Shown here: one piece after another, positions 46,892 through 56,580 of the stretch
Layout: each line of letters opens with the position of its first letter
How positions within the stretch are numbered: position 1 is the stretch's first letter
DNA from: Vitreoscilla massiliensis
GTDB taxonomy: Bacteria > Pseudomonadota > Gammaproteobacteria > Burkholderiales > Neisseriaceae
Length of the DNA stretch: 64,000 nucleotides
Assembly (NCBI RefSeq): GCF_001457815.1
Contig: NZ_LN898220.1
Coordinates: forward strand, 1 to 64,000
Direction of reading: 5' to 3'
Made by a program: the position numbers and the translations under genes
The notes under the pieces: generated by a model
What the model was told of the DNA's origin: nothing
What the model saw: the letters and a program-made list of their open reading frames with translations, nothing else
Databases searched by the model: none

Positions 46892-47542
46892 TCAGCTTTG
46901 TCGATACCAATCCAAAACTTTTTTTACCGCATTTTCAATGCTTAACTCGGTGGTATCGAGCAAATGCGCGTCTGGCAACTGTTTTAATGGGGCGACAGCA
47001 CGCTGCGTATCGTTCAAATCGCGCTGTTTGATGTCGGCAACAATCGCCGCATAAGCCTCTGAATCCAAATCAATATGCAATTGCAAAGCACGGCGACGGG
47101 CACGCTCTTCGGCAGTGGCGGTTAAGAACACTTTCAATTTGGCATCGGGAAACACCACACTGCCCATGTCGCGACCATCGGCCACCAAGCCTTTGTTGCG
47201 AGCAAAGTCACGCTGGCGCTGCAATAAGGCCGCACGCACCGCTGGCCACTTCGCTACTTGTGACGCGCCCATGCCGATTTCTTCTTGGCGGATGCGCACG
47301 CTCACGTCTTCGCCCTGCAATAAAATCTGCCCAGCCACAAATTCCACTGGCAATTGCGCCGCAATGGCGGCCACTGCTGCCTCATCATCCCAAGCCACGC
47401 TTTGTTGTTGTGCGGCCAAGGCGGTCAAACGGTACAAAGCACCGGAATCCAAATAATCCATGTCCAAGGCTGCGGCCACGCGCGCCGCTACCGTGCCTTT
47501 GCCCGAAGCGCTGGGGCCATCTATTGCAATCACCGCTGTCAT
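46892..47542 (-). CDS. cmk: Cytidylate kinase
   Basis: Phosphorylates CMP and dCMP; about 216 aa. P-loop IDGPSASGKGTVAARVA at the N-terminus, then YLDSGALYRLTALAA, LVADGRDMGSVVFPDAKLKVFLTA and the lid RARRRALQL. Upstream of rpsA as in most proteobacteria, and divergent from aroA with about 175 bases between. Confidence 0.97.
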   Translation of the reverse strand: MTAVIAIDGPSASGKGTVAARVAAALDMDYLDSGALYRLTALAAQQQSVAWDDEAAVAAIAAQLPVEFVAGQILLQGEDVSVRIRQEEIGMGASQVAKWPAVRAALLQRQRDFARNKGLVADGRDMGSVVFPDAKLKVFLTATAEERARRRALQLHIDLDSEAYAAIVADIKQRDLNDTQRAVAPLKQLPDAHLLDTTELSIENAVKKVLDWYRQS

Positions 47543-47717
47543 CTTGCGTCCTTAAAACTGCAAAAAGCGTGATTATAATCCACTTATTTCATAGGCGTCC
47601 TGTAAACCATCAATACAAGCGCGCACAGACTGGCTGCTATCGCCCTTTCAGGAACAGCGGAACTTGTTTACACTCTAGGCAGATTTATTTACAAGCCGCT
47701 TTATTTCAATTGAGTTG

Positions 47718-49013
47718 ATGATGAAAGATTTTATTTTCTTACCCGCAAGCACCATCCAAGCCAGCCGCGTGCGTTTGCCCGGCTCCAAAAGCATTTCCAA
47801 CCGCACCTTATTACTGGCGGCCTTAGCAGACAATGTGTGCGTGTTGCACGATGTTTTGGATTCAGACGACACCCAACGCATGCTCGAAGCCTTGCAGGTA
47901 TTGGGTGTTGCCATCAGCTCTCCGCAAGCGGGCACGCATCAAGTCCAAGGGGTTACAGGCCGCTTTCCTACTACCGAAGCCAAATTGTTCTTGGGCAATG
48001 CTGGTACGGCGTTTCGCCCTTTGACCGCCGCTTTGGCGGTGATGCAAGGCCATTACCACTTGTCTGGCGTGGCGCGCATGCACGAGCGTCCGATAGGCGA
48101 TTTGGTCGATGCCTTGCGTTTGGCCGGTGCCGACATCAGCTACGAACAAAACAGCGGCTATCCGCCCTTACAAATCGCCCCGTGGCAAGACAATGGCGTG
48201 CGCCGTGTTCAAGTCAAAGGCAATGTCTCCAGCCAATTCTTAACCGCCTTGTTAATGGCTTTGCCGCTTACCGGCAATGCTTACGACATCGAAGTGGTGG
48301 GCGAATTGATTTCCAAGCCTTACATCGACATCACCTTAAAACTGATGGCGCAATTTGGCGTGCAAGTGGCGCATGAAAACCACCAAGTATTCCATCTGCC
48401 TGCAGGCGTGGTTTACCACGCACCGGCGACTTTGCATGTGGAAGGCGATGCCTCCAGCGCCTCGTATTTCTTGGCCGCTGGCTTGATTTCAGGTCAGAAA
48501 ATCACCGTTGAAGGTGTGGGAAAAAACAGCATCCAAGGCGATGTGGCTTTTGTGGACGCATTGGTGCAATGTGGCGCCCAAGTCAGCTATGGCGACAACA
48601 GCATCACCGTGTGGCGCGACGCCAAACAAGCGATTCAAGCATTTGATTTCGATGCCAACCACATCCCCGATGCGGCCATGACTTTGGCCATCGTTGCCGT
48701 CGCTTCAGGCCAGCCTTGCAGCATACGCAACATCGAAAGCTGGCGCGTCAAAGAAACCGACCGTTTAAGCGCCATGACCACAGAATTGCGCAAATTGGGC
48801 GTACTCGTGACCGAAGGCCAAGACTACATCAGCATCCATGCGCAAGCGCCACTCAAACCGAATGTGCGCATCGACACTTACGATGACCACCGCATGGCCA
48901 TGTGTTTCTCCTTAATCGCTTTACTGGACACGCCCATCATCATCATCGAACCTGAGTGTGTGAATAAGACATTTCCGACTTATTTTAAAGAATTCGCCAA
49001 ATTGTGCGTTTAA
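47718..49013 (+). CDS. aroA: 3-phosphoshikimate 1-carboxyvinyltransferase (EPSP synthase)
   Basis: Sixth step of the shikimate pathway; about 431 aa. Motifs: [37 protein letters not shown], the [15 protein letters not shown] region and [15 protein letters not shown], with the active-site Asp in [13 protein letters not shown]. The motif [12 protein letters not shown] fits a class I (glyphosate-sensitive type) enzyme. TTG, ATG and ATG stand in a row at 47715-47723; I choose the first ATG. Confidence 0.97.
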   Translation: MMKDFIFLPASTIQASRVRLPGSKSISNRTLLLAALADNVCVLHDVLDSDDTQRMLEALQVLGVAISSPQAGTHQVQGVTGRFPTTEAKLFLGNAGTAFRPLTAALAVMQGHYHLSGVARMHERPIGDLVDALRLAGADISYEQNSGYPPLQIAPWQDNGVRRVQVKGNVSSQFLTALLMALPLTGNAYDIEVVGELISKPYIDITLKLMAQFGVQVAHENHQVFHLPAGVVYHAPATLHVEGDASSASYFLAAGLISGQKITVEGVGKNSIQGDVAFVDALVQCGAQVSYGDNSITVWRDAKQAIQAFDFDANHIPDAAMTLAIVAVASGQPCSIRNIESWRVKETDRLSAMTTELRKLGVLVTEGQDYISIHAQAPLKPNVRIDTYDDHRMAMCFSLIALLDTPIIIIEPECVNKTFPTYFKEFAKLCV

Positions 49014-49073
49014 TTGTCACCATGCTGCATTAAAATCAAGGCCGTAATATTCACATTGCTTAAGGGGTGAACC

Positions 49074-49469
49074 ATGTTCCACGGAAGTTGCTTGTGCGGT
49101 GCGGTGAAATACACCATCAATCTGGAACAACTCGATGACATCACCTTGTGCCATTGCCACAATTGCCAAAAAGCCAGTGGCTCGGCCTTTAATGCGGTCA
49201 CGCCAGTGGCGGCCGAATTCATGCAGGTGGAAGACGAGCAAGGCGTGCTCAAACAATACGAATCCAGCCCTGGCGTAGAACGCAATTTTTGTGGCAACTG
49301 CGGCTCGCCAGTGTTCAGCTTCCGCCCGGCCTTGCAACAATACCGCGTGCGCATTGGCAGCTTGGACGACAGCGTCAACATCAAACCGGCTCAACACATT
49401 TTCTACTCCTACCGTGTGCCGTGGTTAAGCATCAACGACATCGCCCCCAAATACCCTGAGGGTTTGTAA
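49074..49469 (+). CDS. GFA-family (CENP-V domain) zinc protein
   Basis: About 131 aa with the GFA fold's zinc Cys pattern: GSCLCGAVKY, LCHCHNCQKASGSAF and NFCGNCGSPVF. Such proteins are named after a glutathione-dependent formaldehyde-activating enzyme, but most have no proven reaction. It starts 60 bases after aroA and may be read from the same transcript. A DUS-pair terminator follows. Confidence 0.88.
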   Translation: MFHGSCLCGAVKYTINLEQLDDITLCHCHNCQKASGSAFNAVTPVAAEFMQVEDEQGVLKQYESSPGVERNFCGNCGSPVFSFRPALQQYRVRIGSLDDSVNIKPAQHIFYSYRVPWLSINDIAPKYPEGL

Positions 49470-49506
49470 ACACCATTTGTTGAATATGTGCTTGATGCTC
49501 ATGCAT

Positions 49507-49544
49507 TAAAAAGCGGCCTGTAACTGTTTACAGGCCGCTTTTTA
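49507..49544 (+). terminator. Inverted DUS-like pair after the GFA gene
   Basis: TAAAAAGCGGCCTGTAA and its exact reverse complement around a 4-base loop: a 17-bp perfect stem ending in T residues, 38 bases after the stop. Confidence 0.88.
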
Positions 49545-49718
49545 ATGGGTTCTTACCGCATTGTTGTGCAGCAACACATTGCAGGTTCTCACATACGGCA
49601 CCCTACTTTAAAACCAACGCAGCCATTTTCAATGCCAAGCAAACATCACCAACACCCACCTTAGCGGTATTGAATGCAGACACAAGTTTGTTTAAACACA
49701 GGCCAGTTCAGCCATCAA

Positions 49719-49752
49719 TAAAAGCGGCCTGTAAGGTTTACAGGCCGCTTAT
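49719..49752 (-). terminator. Inverted DUS-like pair after ssuB
   Basis: ATAAAAGCGGCCTGTAA and its near-exact reverse complement with almost no loop, 16 bases beyond the minus-strand stop of ssuB. It closes the ssu operon. Confidence 0.85.
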
Positions 49753-49767
49753 TACACCCTCAAACAC

Positions 49768-50517
49768 TCAAATTGCGTATTCCACTTCGTATTTGGGCAA
49801 GTTCAAAATGCGGTCCAAGATGCGCTGCTCGATGTGGGCGACTTCGGTCAATTGCGTGCGCGGATAAGGCAAACGGATGGGAATGTCCAAATCGACATGG
49901 CCTTGCTCTATCAACACCACTCGCTCGGCCGTCAACACCGCTTCGTTGATGTCGTGCGTGACCAGCACCACGGTAAAGCCGTATTGCTGCCACAGTTTGG
50001 TAATCAATTGCTGCATTTCCAAGCGGGTTAAGGCATCCAAAGCGCCCAAAGGCTCATCCAATAACAACACTTTCGGTTGGTGGATTAAGGCGCGCGCCAA
50101 GGCCACGCGCTGTTTTTGACCGCCAGACAAACTGCTAGGCCAATCGTGGGCGCGTTCGGCCAAGCCAACATCGGCCAAAGCCTTGTAGGCACGCGGCTTC
50201 CAATCACCATCCAAACCCAAGCCGACGTTTTCCAACACACTCTTCCACGGCAACAAACGCGCATCTTGGAACATCAAGCGCGTGGCCGCTTGGCGTTCGA
50301 CGTCGCTGTGTTCAAACGACACAATTTGCCCTTCGCTTACTTCGTCCAATTGCGCCAACAAGCGCAACAGGGTCGATTTGCCGCAGCCACTGCGGCCAAC
50401 GATGGCGACAAATTCGCCGGCAGCAATGTCCAAATGGATGCCTTGAATGATGTGGCGCGGGCCAAATGCCTTGTGCACATTGACCAAACGCAGTGGGTAA
50501 GCTTGTTGTGTGCTCAT
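49768..50517 (-). CDS. ssuB: Aliphatic sulfonate ABC transporter, ATP-binding protein
   Basis: ATPase subunit of the sulfonate importer; about 249 aa. Walker [10 protein letters not shown], signature [15 protein letters not shown], Walker [14 protein letters not shown] and H-loop [11 protein letters not shown]. Its ATG overlaps the ssuC stop (ATGA), fixing the start. Last gene of ssuEADCB. Confidence 0.94.
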   Translation of the reverse strand: MSTQQAYPLRLVNVHKAFGPRHIIQGIHLDIAAGEFVAIVGRSGCGKSTLLRLLAQLDEVSEGQIVSFEHSDVERQAATRLMFQDARLLPWKSVLENVGLGLDGDWKPRAYKALADVGLAERAHDWPSSLSGGQKQRVALARALIHQPKVLLLDEPLGALDALTRLEMQQLITKLWQQYGFTVVLVTHDINEAVLTAERVVLIEQGHVDLDIPIRLPYPRTQLTEVAHIEQRILDRILNLPKYEVEYAI

Positions 50518-51371
50518 TTCGACACTCCTTTGCTGCTGTAAGCGGGGTTCCACCGCAATAAGCGTTGCTCCAATACTCGGGCAATCCAATCGGCCACAAA
50601 ACCCAAGGCCGCGTACACCAAAATGGTGAAGATAATCACATCGGCCTGAAAGAATTCACGCGCGTGCATGGCCAAATAACCGATGCCGCTGGAAGCCGAG
50701 ATGGTTTCCGCCACGATTAAGGTCAGCCACATGATGCCGAGTGAAAAACGCAAACCCACCAACACACTCGGCAATGCACCAGGCAAAATCACCTCTTTAA
50801 ACAAGCGCCAACCGCTTAAACCATAGCTTTGCGCCATTTCTATCAACGACGCATCAACATTGCGGATGCCATGAAAGGTGTTCAGGTAAATCGGGAAAAA
50901 CGTGCCCAAAGCCACCAAAAACACTTTGGCGGTTTCGTCTATGCCAAACCACAAAATCACCAAGGGGATTAAGGCCAGATGGGGGATATTGCGTAGCATT
51001 TGCAAAGTGGTGTCCAATAAGGTGCGCAGCAGCGGCGACAAGCCAGTGGCCACGCCCAAGCTCAAACCAATAAGCCCTCCGAACAGCAAACCCGCACCGG
51101 CACGGGCGGCACTGATGCCCAAATGCCCCCACAATTCGCCCGAGGCCAACAAGCCCCAACCCGCTTGCACCACTGCCCACGGTGAGGAAATATTGCGCAA
51201 GTATTGTTCAGGCAACAACTGCCACGTCGAGACCGCTTGCCACACCAACAGTAATACAGTGGGCAATAGCCACGGCAAGATGGCTTGCACACCACGCTGC
51301 TTCAATAGGTTTACAGGCCGCTTGTGTTCGGTGCGCACACCGGTCAAAACATTGTGTTTGGTTTCAGCCAT
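50514..51371 (-). CDS. ssuC: Aliphatic sulfonate ABC transporter, permease
   Basis: Inner-membrane permease of about 285 aa with six membrane helices and the EAA-type coupling loop ([25 protein letters not shown] without the final G usually seen, read across about 190-215). The start at 51371 (MAETKHNVL) is 10 bases after ssuD and has a GGAG box; longer starts run into ssuD. Confidence 0.93.
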   Translation of the reverse strand: MAETKHNVLTGVRTEHKRPVNLLKQRGVQAILPWLLPTVLLLVWQAVSTWQLLPEQYLRNISSPWAVVQAGWGLLASGELWGHLGISAARAGAGLLFGGLIGLSLGVATGLSPLLRTLLDTTLQMLRNIPHLALIPLVILWFGIDETAKVFLVALGTFFPIYLNTFHGIRNVDASLIEMAQSYGLSGWRLFKEVILPGALPSVLVGLRFSLGIMWLTLIVAETISASSGIGYLAMHAREFFQADVIIFTILVYAALGFVADWIARVLEQRLLRWNPAYSSKGVSK

Positions 51372-51381
51372 GACAATCTCC

Positions 51382-52530
51382 TTAACTGGCGCTGACGAGG
51401 CGCTTGGCGCGGTAGCTGTGCGCCACCACATCGCCAACAGCCTCTTGTTGATGGCGCTGCGGTATCTCGGTTTTGGCCACATCCAATAATGGAAACACCA
51501 ATTCCGCCACGCGGTAAGCCTCTTCCAAATGCGGATAGCCCGAGAAGATGAATGTGTCTATGCCCAAATCGGCATATTCTTGAATACGTGCTGCCACCGT
51601 TGCAGGGTCACCGACCAAAGCCGTACCGGCACCACCACGGGTTAAACCCACGCCTGCCCACAGATTCGGGCTCACTTCCAATTTGCTGCGGTCGCCGCCG
51701 TGCAAAGCCGTCATGCGCTGTTGTCCGACTGAGTCGTGGCTTTTGAACGCTTCCAAGGCTTGGGCAATGGTGTCGTCATCGACATATTGGATTAACTCAT
51801 TGGCCGCCGCCCATGCTGCCTCATTGGTTTCGCGCACAATCACATGCAAACGGATACCAAAACGCAGTTTGCGCCCATGTTTGGCAGCCTCGGCCTGTAC
51901 ATCGGCGAGTTTTTCCTTCACCGCTTGCGGCGGTTCGCCCCAAGTCAGGTACAAATCCACTTGCTCACCGGCAAGCCTGTGCGCGGGCGCGGATGAACCG
52001 CCAAAATACAAAGGTGGACGCGGTTGTTGCAAAGGCAGATAGTCCAAACGCGCCTTGTCAACGTGGATGTGTTGGCCATGCAACGTCACTTCTTCGCCTT
52101 CGAGCAAACGCGTCCATACTTGGGTGAACTCATCGGCTGCGGCATAGCGGTCTTCGTGGTTTAGATACACGCCTTCTGCTGCCAACTCGTCCGGCTTGCC
52201 GCCCGTGACCAAATTGAACAAGGCACGGCCATTGGACAAGCGGTCTAAGGTCGCCGCTTGACGCGCCGCCACCGTAGGCGACACCACGCTCGGGCGTATC
52301 GCCACCAAGAATTTCAAGCGTTGGGTCAACGGAATCAATGAGGCCGCCACCAAAGCCGCATCATCGCAAGAGCGGCCTGTAGGGATGAGCACCCCCCCAT
52401 AACCCAAGCGGTCGGCAGCGGTGGCAATTTGTGCCAAATAGTCGTGGTCAACCACGCGAGCGCCTTTGCTACTGCCCAAATAGCGTGATTCGCCTTGTGT
52501 TGGTAAAAACCAAAAAATGTTCAAAGCCAT
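51382..52530 (-). CDS. ssuD: FMNH2-dependent alkanesulfonate monooxygenase
   Basis: Cleaves alkanesulfonates to aldehyde and sulfite with reduced flavin from SsuE; about 382 aa of the bacterial luciferase fold. Motifs: [19 protein letters not shown] at the N-terminus, [40 protein letters not shown] and [17 protein letters not shown]. The Cys of the substrate site in [14 protein letters not shown] is present. Lies between ssuA and ssuC. Confidence 0.96.
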   Translation of the reverse strand: MALNIFWFLPTQGESRYLGSSKGARVVDHDYLAQIATAADRLGYGGVLIPTGRSCDDAALVAASLIPLTQRLKFLVAIRPSVVSPTVAARQAATLDRLSNGRALFNLVTGGKPDELAAEGVYLNHEDRYAAADEFTQVWTRLLEGEEVTLHGQHIHVDKARLDYLPLQQPRPPLYFGGSSAPAHRLAGEQVDLYLTWGEPPQAVKEKLADVQAEAAKHGRKLRFGIRLHVIVRETNEAAWAAANELIQYVDDDTIAQALEAFKSHDSVGQQRMTALHGGDRSKLEVSPNLWAGVGLTRGGAGTALVGDPATVAARIQEYADLGIDTFIFSGYPHLEEAYRVAELVFPLLDVAKTEIPQRHQQEAVGDVVAHSYRAKRLVSAS

Positions 52531-52567
52531 GATTTCGTCCTTAATTTGCTTGTTGTATTTGCGTGTT

Positions 52568-53563
52568 TTATTTTTTCGGAGGCGCTTGCCACACTATGTC
52601 TTGTACTTGTACGTGTTTCGGTATCAGCTTCAATTCGTAAAACGCATCCGCCACTTTTTGCTGTTCGGCCACCACCGCTGGCGTGATGTAACTGGCACCG
52701 TATTCGCGCCGCTTCACGCCTTCGATGGCTATGTCTTCGGGCAGACCTATCAACTTGGCGGTGATTTTGCCAAAACCGTCCAAATCGGCCTTGATGGCCT
52801 CGTCGGCGCGATTCACTTGCGCCACCACGGTTTGAATCAACTCAGGATGCTCAGCCGCAAATTCTTTGCGCGCCAAATAAAACGAATAGCTGGGTTTCAA
52901 ACCCTCGGTATTGAACAAGGTGCGGGCGCCCAATTGCTTCTCGGCGGCGGCGCGATAAGGCTCCCACACCACCCACGCATCGACATTGCCTTGTTCAAAC
53001 GCGGCGCGTGCATCCGATGGCTGCAAATAAATCGGCTGGATGTCGCTGTAAGCAATGCCGTATTTCTTCAAGGCTTGCACCAAGGTGTAATGCGCGCTTG
53101 AGCCTTTGGTCACGGCGATGCGTTTGCCTTTCAATTGTTTTGGGTCGGTAATGGTGGAATTTTTCGGCAACAACAGGCCTTCCGAATTGGGCGAAGCGGT
53201 TTCATGCGCCACATACACCAAGCCTGAGCTGGCGGCTTGGGCAAACACCGGTGGCGCTTCGCCGGTGGTGGCAAAATCCAAATTGCCGGTATTCAAGGCT
53301 TCTAACATCGGCGGGCCAGATGGAAACTCCACCCATTTGACGCTGATTTTTTGCGGCGCCAACGCTTGTTCCAAGAATTTTTGGTCTTTCAAAAACACCA
53401 AAGAGCCGGATTTTTGGTGGCCAATGCGAATTTCAGACAGCGCATTGTTGGGCTTCGTCGCAGCGGTGGTTTTGCCGACGCTGTTGTTGTCGGCGCAAGC
53501 GGTCAGCGCGAGGGTGATGCTGAGGGTTAAAGCTGCTGGGCGTAATAAATTTGCAATGTTCAT
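52568..53563 (-). CDS. ssuA: Aliphatic sulfonate-binding lipoprotein
   Basis: Periplasmic substrate-binding protein of about 331 aa. Lipobox LTAC near residue 20, so a lipoprotein rather than a free protein. Family segments: [74 protein letters not shown]. The ATG at 53563 has an AGGA box nine bases upstream; 53569 is the alternative. Confidence 0.94.
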   Translation of the reverse strand: MNIANLLRPAALTLSITLALTACADNNSVGKTTAATKPNNALSEIRIGHQKSGSLVFLKDQKFLEQALAPQKISVKWVEFPSGPPMLEALNTGNLDFATTGEAPPVFAQAASSGLVYVAHETASPNSEGLLLPKNSTITDPKQLKGKRIAVTKGSSAHYTLVQALKKYGIAYSDIQPIYLQPSDARAAFEQGNVDAWVVWEPYRAAAEKQLGARTLFNTEGLKPSYSFYLARKEFAAEHPELIQTVVAQVNRADEAIKADLDGFGKITAKLIGLPEDIAIEGVKRREYGASYITPAVVAEQQKVADAFYELKLIPKHVQVQDIVWQAPPKK

Positions 53564-53591
53564 GCTCATGTGTCCTGATGTGGGTACGGTT

Positions 53592-54164
53592 TTAGGCGCT
53601 GTAAGCGACTTCTGCGTGGCTGTGGCTGACATAAGAGCGACGACATCGCAGGGCATGAACCAATTGCGCAGCGGCTTGATCTAGGCGCTCGCGCAAATCA
53701 GCGTCTAACACAGCCTGCTCGGCATGGGTTTGAATTTGGCTGTCGGTGGCAAAAACACCGCTGAGAATTTCTTGCGCTTTTAAAGCGCTCAGAACCGGCT
53801 TTAAGGCATAGTCCAGCGCCAATAAATGCGCCAAACTGCCACCGCTGGCGACGGGCAACACCGTTTTGTGCGCCAATGCGTCTTGTGGCAACACATCCAA
53901 GATGGTTTTTAACACACCTGAAAACGAGGCTTTGTATACCGGTGTGGCGATGATAAGACCATCTGCTTGCGCCACAGCGGCCTGTAAAGCCACGACACTT
54001 GGATGCTGAAAATCACCTGTTAACAGTGCGGGCAGATGCAATTGCTGCACAGAAAAATGCTGGATTTGGATGGCATCGGCGGCCAAGCGTTGGCTGAGGT
54101 AGCCGATCAAACTGCTGGATTTAGAAAAGGCTTTAGGGCTGCCTGCCAAGGTCACAATGTGCAT
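53592..54164 (-). CDS. ssuE: NADPH-dependent FMN reductase for alkanesulfonate monooxygenase
   Basis: Supplies FMNH2 to SsuD; about 190 aa of the flavodoxin-like fold. Motifs: TLAGSPKAFSKSSSLIGYL near the start, DGLIIATPVYKASFSGVLKTILDVLPQDAL and PVASGGSLAHLLALDYALKPVL. First gene of the operon; the upstream 120 bases are very AT-rich and should hold a sulfur-starvation promoter (Cbl/CysB type in other bacteria), but I see no clear box. Confidence 0.94.
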   Translation of the reverse strand: MHIVTLAGSPKAFSKSSSLIGYLSQRLAADAIQIQHFSVQQLHLPALLTGDFQHPSVVALQAAVAQADGLIIATPVYKASFSGVLKTILDVLPQDALAHKTVLPVASGGSLAHLLALDYALKPVLSALKAQEILSGVFATDSQIQTHAEQAVLDADLRERLDQAAAQLVHALRCRRSYVSHSHAEVAYSA

Positions 54165-54343
54165 CTGTCCGCTCCGTGGATTGATGCTGCACTGTAGCAA
54201 GAAAAAATTTATTTAAAAAAGAATATAAAACTATTTTTTAATTCCATAAAAGTATATCAATTCGGTTTTAAACGTTTTAACAATTGTTATTTGCCCTTGC
54301 TGCCCACATAATGACTGTTCTCAAACAGGACACGAGCAGGCAC

Positions 54344-54856
54344 ATGACAGCAATCTTAATCATCTTGGGCATTATTTTATTGATTGTGGGCATTTTGGGC
54401 ATCATCTACCCCGCCTTACCGGGCTTGCCCTTGATGTTTTTGGGCGCGCTGTCCATCGCTTATGCCAACGATTTCAGCTATATGGCATGGGGCATTTTGG
54501 GTACGATTTTGGTGATTGCGGTGTTGGGCTCTTTATTGGACTATGTCGCCGGCACTTTGGGCGCGAAGTTTACTGGCGCGAGCAAACAAGCGATTTGGGG
54601 CAGCGTTATCGGTACGGTGGTGGGGGCGATTTTGTCGTTCACCGGCATGTTTTTTGCCATTTTCTTGGGCCCATTGGTGGGCGCGGCCATTGGTGAATAC
54701 ATTGCCAAACGCGATTTGTTAAAAGCCGGCAAAGTGGGCATAGGCACGTTTATGGGCTTTATTGCTGGCGTGATTGCCAAGATAGGCTGTGCCTTTATCA
54801 TCGTGTTGACGGTATTGATGGCACATGTGTTGCCGTGGTTGCAACAGCTGTTTTAA
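54344..54856 (+). CDS. DUF456-family membrane protein
   Basis: About 170 aa with five or six very hydrophobic Gly-rich segments (LIILGIILLIVGILGIIYPALPG, IGTVVGAILSFTGMFFAIFLGPLVGAAIGEYIA). The phrase PALPGLPLMFLGAL and GPLVGAAIGEY are the DUF456 signature. Function unknown. The start at 54344 (MTAILII) is taken because the earlier in-frame ATGs add a charged stretch not seen in the family. Divergent from ssuE. Confidence 0.82.
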   Translation: MTAILIILGIILLIVGILGIIYPALPGLPLMFLGALSIAYANDFSYMAWGILGTILVIAVLGSLLDYVAGTLGAKFTGASKQAIWGSVIGTVVGAILSFTGMFFAIFLGPLVGAAIGEYIAKRDLLKAGKVGIGTFMGFIAGVIAKIGCAFIIVLTVLMAHVLPWLQQLF

Positions 54857-54903
54857 TAAGCCAGTTTAACATTCAATAGCTCATCAACATGGGCATTCAA
54901 ACA

Positions 54904-55303
54904 GACTTACAGGCCGCATCTGCATATCATCAATGTGCACCACAAACTGATGCCCCCATGCTACAAGCGGCCTGTAACAAAAAACAGGCAGCTTAACGCT
55001 GCCTGTGGTGTGTTTGCCATTCCCATTCATTTGCTCATAAGGCCATCCCTTTGCAACCATTAATCAGCAGCATACCTATGCTTTGAGCGCAGTCCACCGT
55101 ATTGGACTTACAGGCCGCATCTACAAAACATTCACAATAAATTGCCATCCATGCTAAAAAGCGGCCTGTAACAAAAAAACAAGCAGCTTAACGCTGCCTG
55201 TGGTGTATTTACAATTCCAACTCATCTGCCAATAAAGCCATCAATTGGCGGCCATTAATCAGCTGCATGGCGATGCCTTGGGCAAAGTCCACCGCGTCGG
55301 GGG
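54904..55303. repeat. Decayed tandem duplication of about 200 bp
   Basis: Unit 1 (about 54904-55103) and unit 2 (about 55104-55303) share, in order: GACTTACAGGCCGCATCT, CCATGCTA, GCGGCCTGTAACAAAAAA, CAGCTTAACGCTGCCTGTGG, CATTAATCAGC and AGTCCACCG. Unit 2 includes the 3' end of the Mrr-type nuclease gene and its terminator; unit 1 is the same end, non-coding and diverged. Confidence 0.8.
55180..55202 (-). terminator. Rho-independent terminator of the argD-sirtuin-nuclease unit
   Basis: ACAGGCAGC ... GCTGCTTGT hairpin followed by TTTTTTT on the minus strand, 6 bases after the nuclease stop. A copy of it (54984-55006) lies in the decayed duplicate. Confidence 0.88.
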
Positions 55304-55880
55304 TGAAATGGCCAGACGTGATGACGTAACCACCGTCCACTCCTTCCGCCGCAATCACGCCGTACAATTCGCGCACCACTTTCACGCCCACGCGTTGCGC
55401 TTGCCAATGTTTGCACTGCACCAAATAAGTGCAATCGTCGCGCTTCACGATGACATCAATGCCGCCGTCGGCATGGTCGCCACCTTGTGCCTCCACTTCA
55501 AAACCATGGCGGCGAAACAATTCTGCCACCAGCGCCTCAAAATCCTGCCAGGTCAATTGGTCAAAACCTTTGCTGCTTTGACGCTGCATGCGTCTGAACA
55601 CGCTGTCGCCGCGCCAACGCTGCCACATGCCCAATAAGCCAAACAACAGGATTAACACTGGCCACGCGAACTGCAACACAAACGCGACCCAAGTTGCGGC
55701 AATGCCCAAACCACGGCTTAATACATGCGTTTGTGCCGCAGTCAAAGCCTCTAGCCACAACCACAAACCATGCAACATCACCGTACCGAACACAGCCAAT
55801 ACCAGTGCCAACCAAAAACGTTGTGCCGCCACTTGGCGGCACAGAGCAGCCAACCAAGTGGTTGGCTTTAACCACGACAT
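55209..55880 (-). CDS. Membrane-anchored Mrr-type restriction endonuclease-fold protein
   Basis: About 223 aa. Residues 1-90 hold two hydrophobic segments (FWLALVLAVFGTVMLHGLWLWL and TWVAFVLQFAWPVLILLFGLL); residues 105-215 are an Mrr_cat domain: LTWQDFEALVAELFRRHGFEVE, GGIDVIVKRDDCTYLVQCKHWQ (catalytic Asp, then Gln-x-Lys) and YVITSGHFTPDA. It could cut foreign or modified DNA entering the cell, or process DNA during uptake; this is inference. It lies 7 bases after the sirtuin gene. Confidence 0.85.
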   Translation of the reverse strand: MSWLKPTTWLAALCRQVAAQRFWLALVLAVFGTVMLHGLWLWLEALTAAQTHVLSRGLGIAATWVAFVLQFAWPVLILLFGLLGMWQRWRGDSVFRRMQRQSSKGFDQLTWQDFEALVAELFRRHGFEVEAQGGDHADGGIDVIVKRDDCTYLVQCKHWQAQRVGVKVVRELYGVIAAEGVDGGYVITSGHFTPDAVDFAQGIAMQLINGRQLMALLADELEL

Positions 55881-55887
55881 ATACTTC

Positions 55888-56580
55888 CTAACTTGCTGCT
55901 GCTAATAATTCTTGTACCACCGCGGGCACGCCGCTGCTGGCCACTTCGGCGCGAATTTGCACATGCTCAGCCATGGGCTTGGCCGCTGGGTCTATGTAGT
56001 AAATCGGAATGTCCAACGGCGCATAATCCAGCAGACCAGCCGCTGGATACACTTGCATCGAAGTGCCGACCACCAGCACCACATCGGCAGTGGCGATCAC
56101 GCGTATCGCCACCTCTATCATCGGCACGGCCTCACCAAACCAGACAATGAACGGCCGCATCGCATAACCTTGCGGGTCGGTGTCATCCAACTGTTGGTCG
56201 CCTTGCCAAGCAATCACATAGTCTTCGTTGACACTGCTGCGCACCTTGGTCAGTTCGCCGTGCAGGTGCAATACCTGCGTGCTGCCCGCACGTTCGTGCA
56301 AATCATCGACGTTTTGGGTGATGATGTGCACATCGTAAGCCTGTTCCAACGCAACCAAGGCCAGATGCGCGGCATTGGGATGGACTTGCTGCAATTGCGC
56401 ACGGCGCTGGTTGTAAAAATTCAATACCAATTGCGGATTGCGGGCAAAGGCTTCGGGCGTGGCCACTTCTTCAACGCGATGCCCTTCCCACAAACCACCG
56501 GCATCGCGAAACGTCAACAAACCGCTCTCGGCGCTGATGCCAGCGCCAGTTAACACCACGACTTTTGGACGCGTTGCCAT
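55888..56580 (-). CDS. cobB: NAD-dependent protein deacylase (CobB-type sirtuin)
   Basis: About 230 aa. NAD-binding LTGAGISAESGLLTFR, catalytic His in LHLHGELTKV, ITQNVDDLHERAGS and VVGTSMQVYPAAGLL. The YxxR pair (YNQR) marks class III enzymes that remove succinyl and malonyl groups. The segment after the catalytic His contains no Cys, so the structural zinc site of E. coli CobB is absent. Starts on the argD stop (TAATG). Confidence 0.9.
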   Translation of the reverse strand: MATRPKVVVLTGAGISAESGLLTFRDAGGLWEGHRVEEVATPEAFARNPQLVLNFYNQRRAQLQQVHPNAAHLALVALEQAYDVHIITQNVDDLHERAGSTQVLHLHGELTKVRSSVNEDYVIAWQGDQQLDDTDPQGYAMRPFIVWFGEAVPMIEVAIRVIATADVVLVVGTSMQVYPAAGLLDYAPLDIPIYYIDPAAKPMAEHVQIRAEVASSGVPAVVQELLAAAS

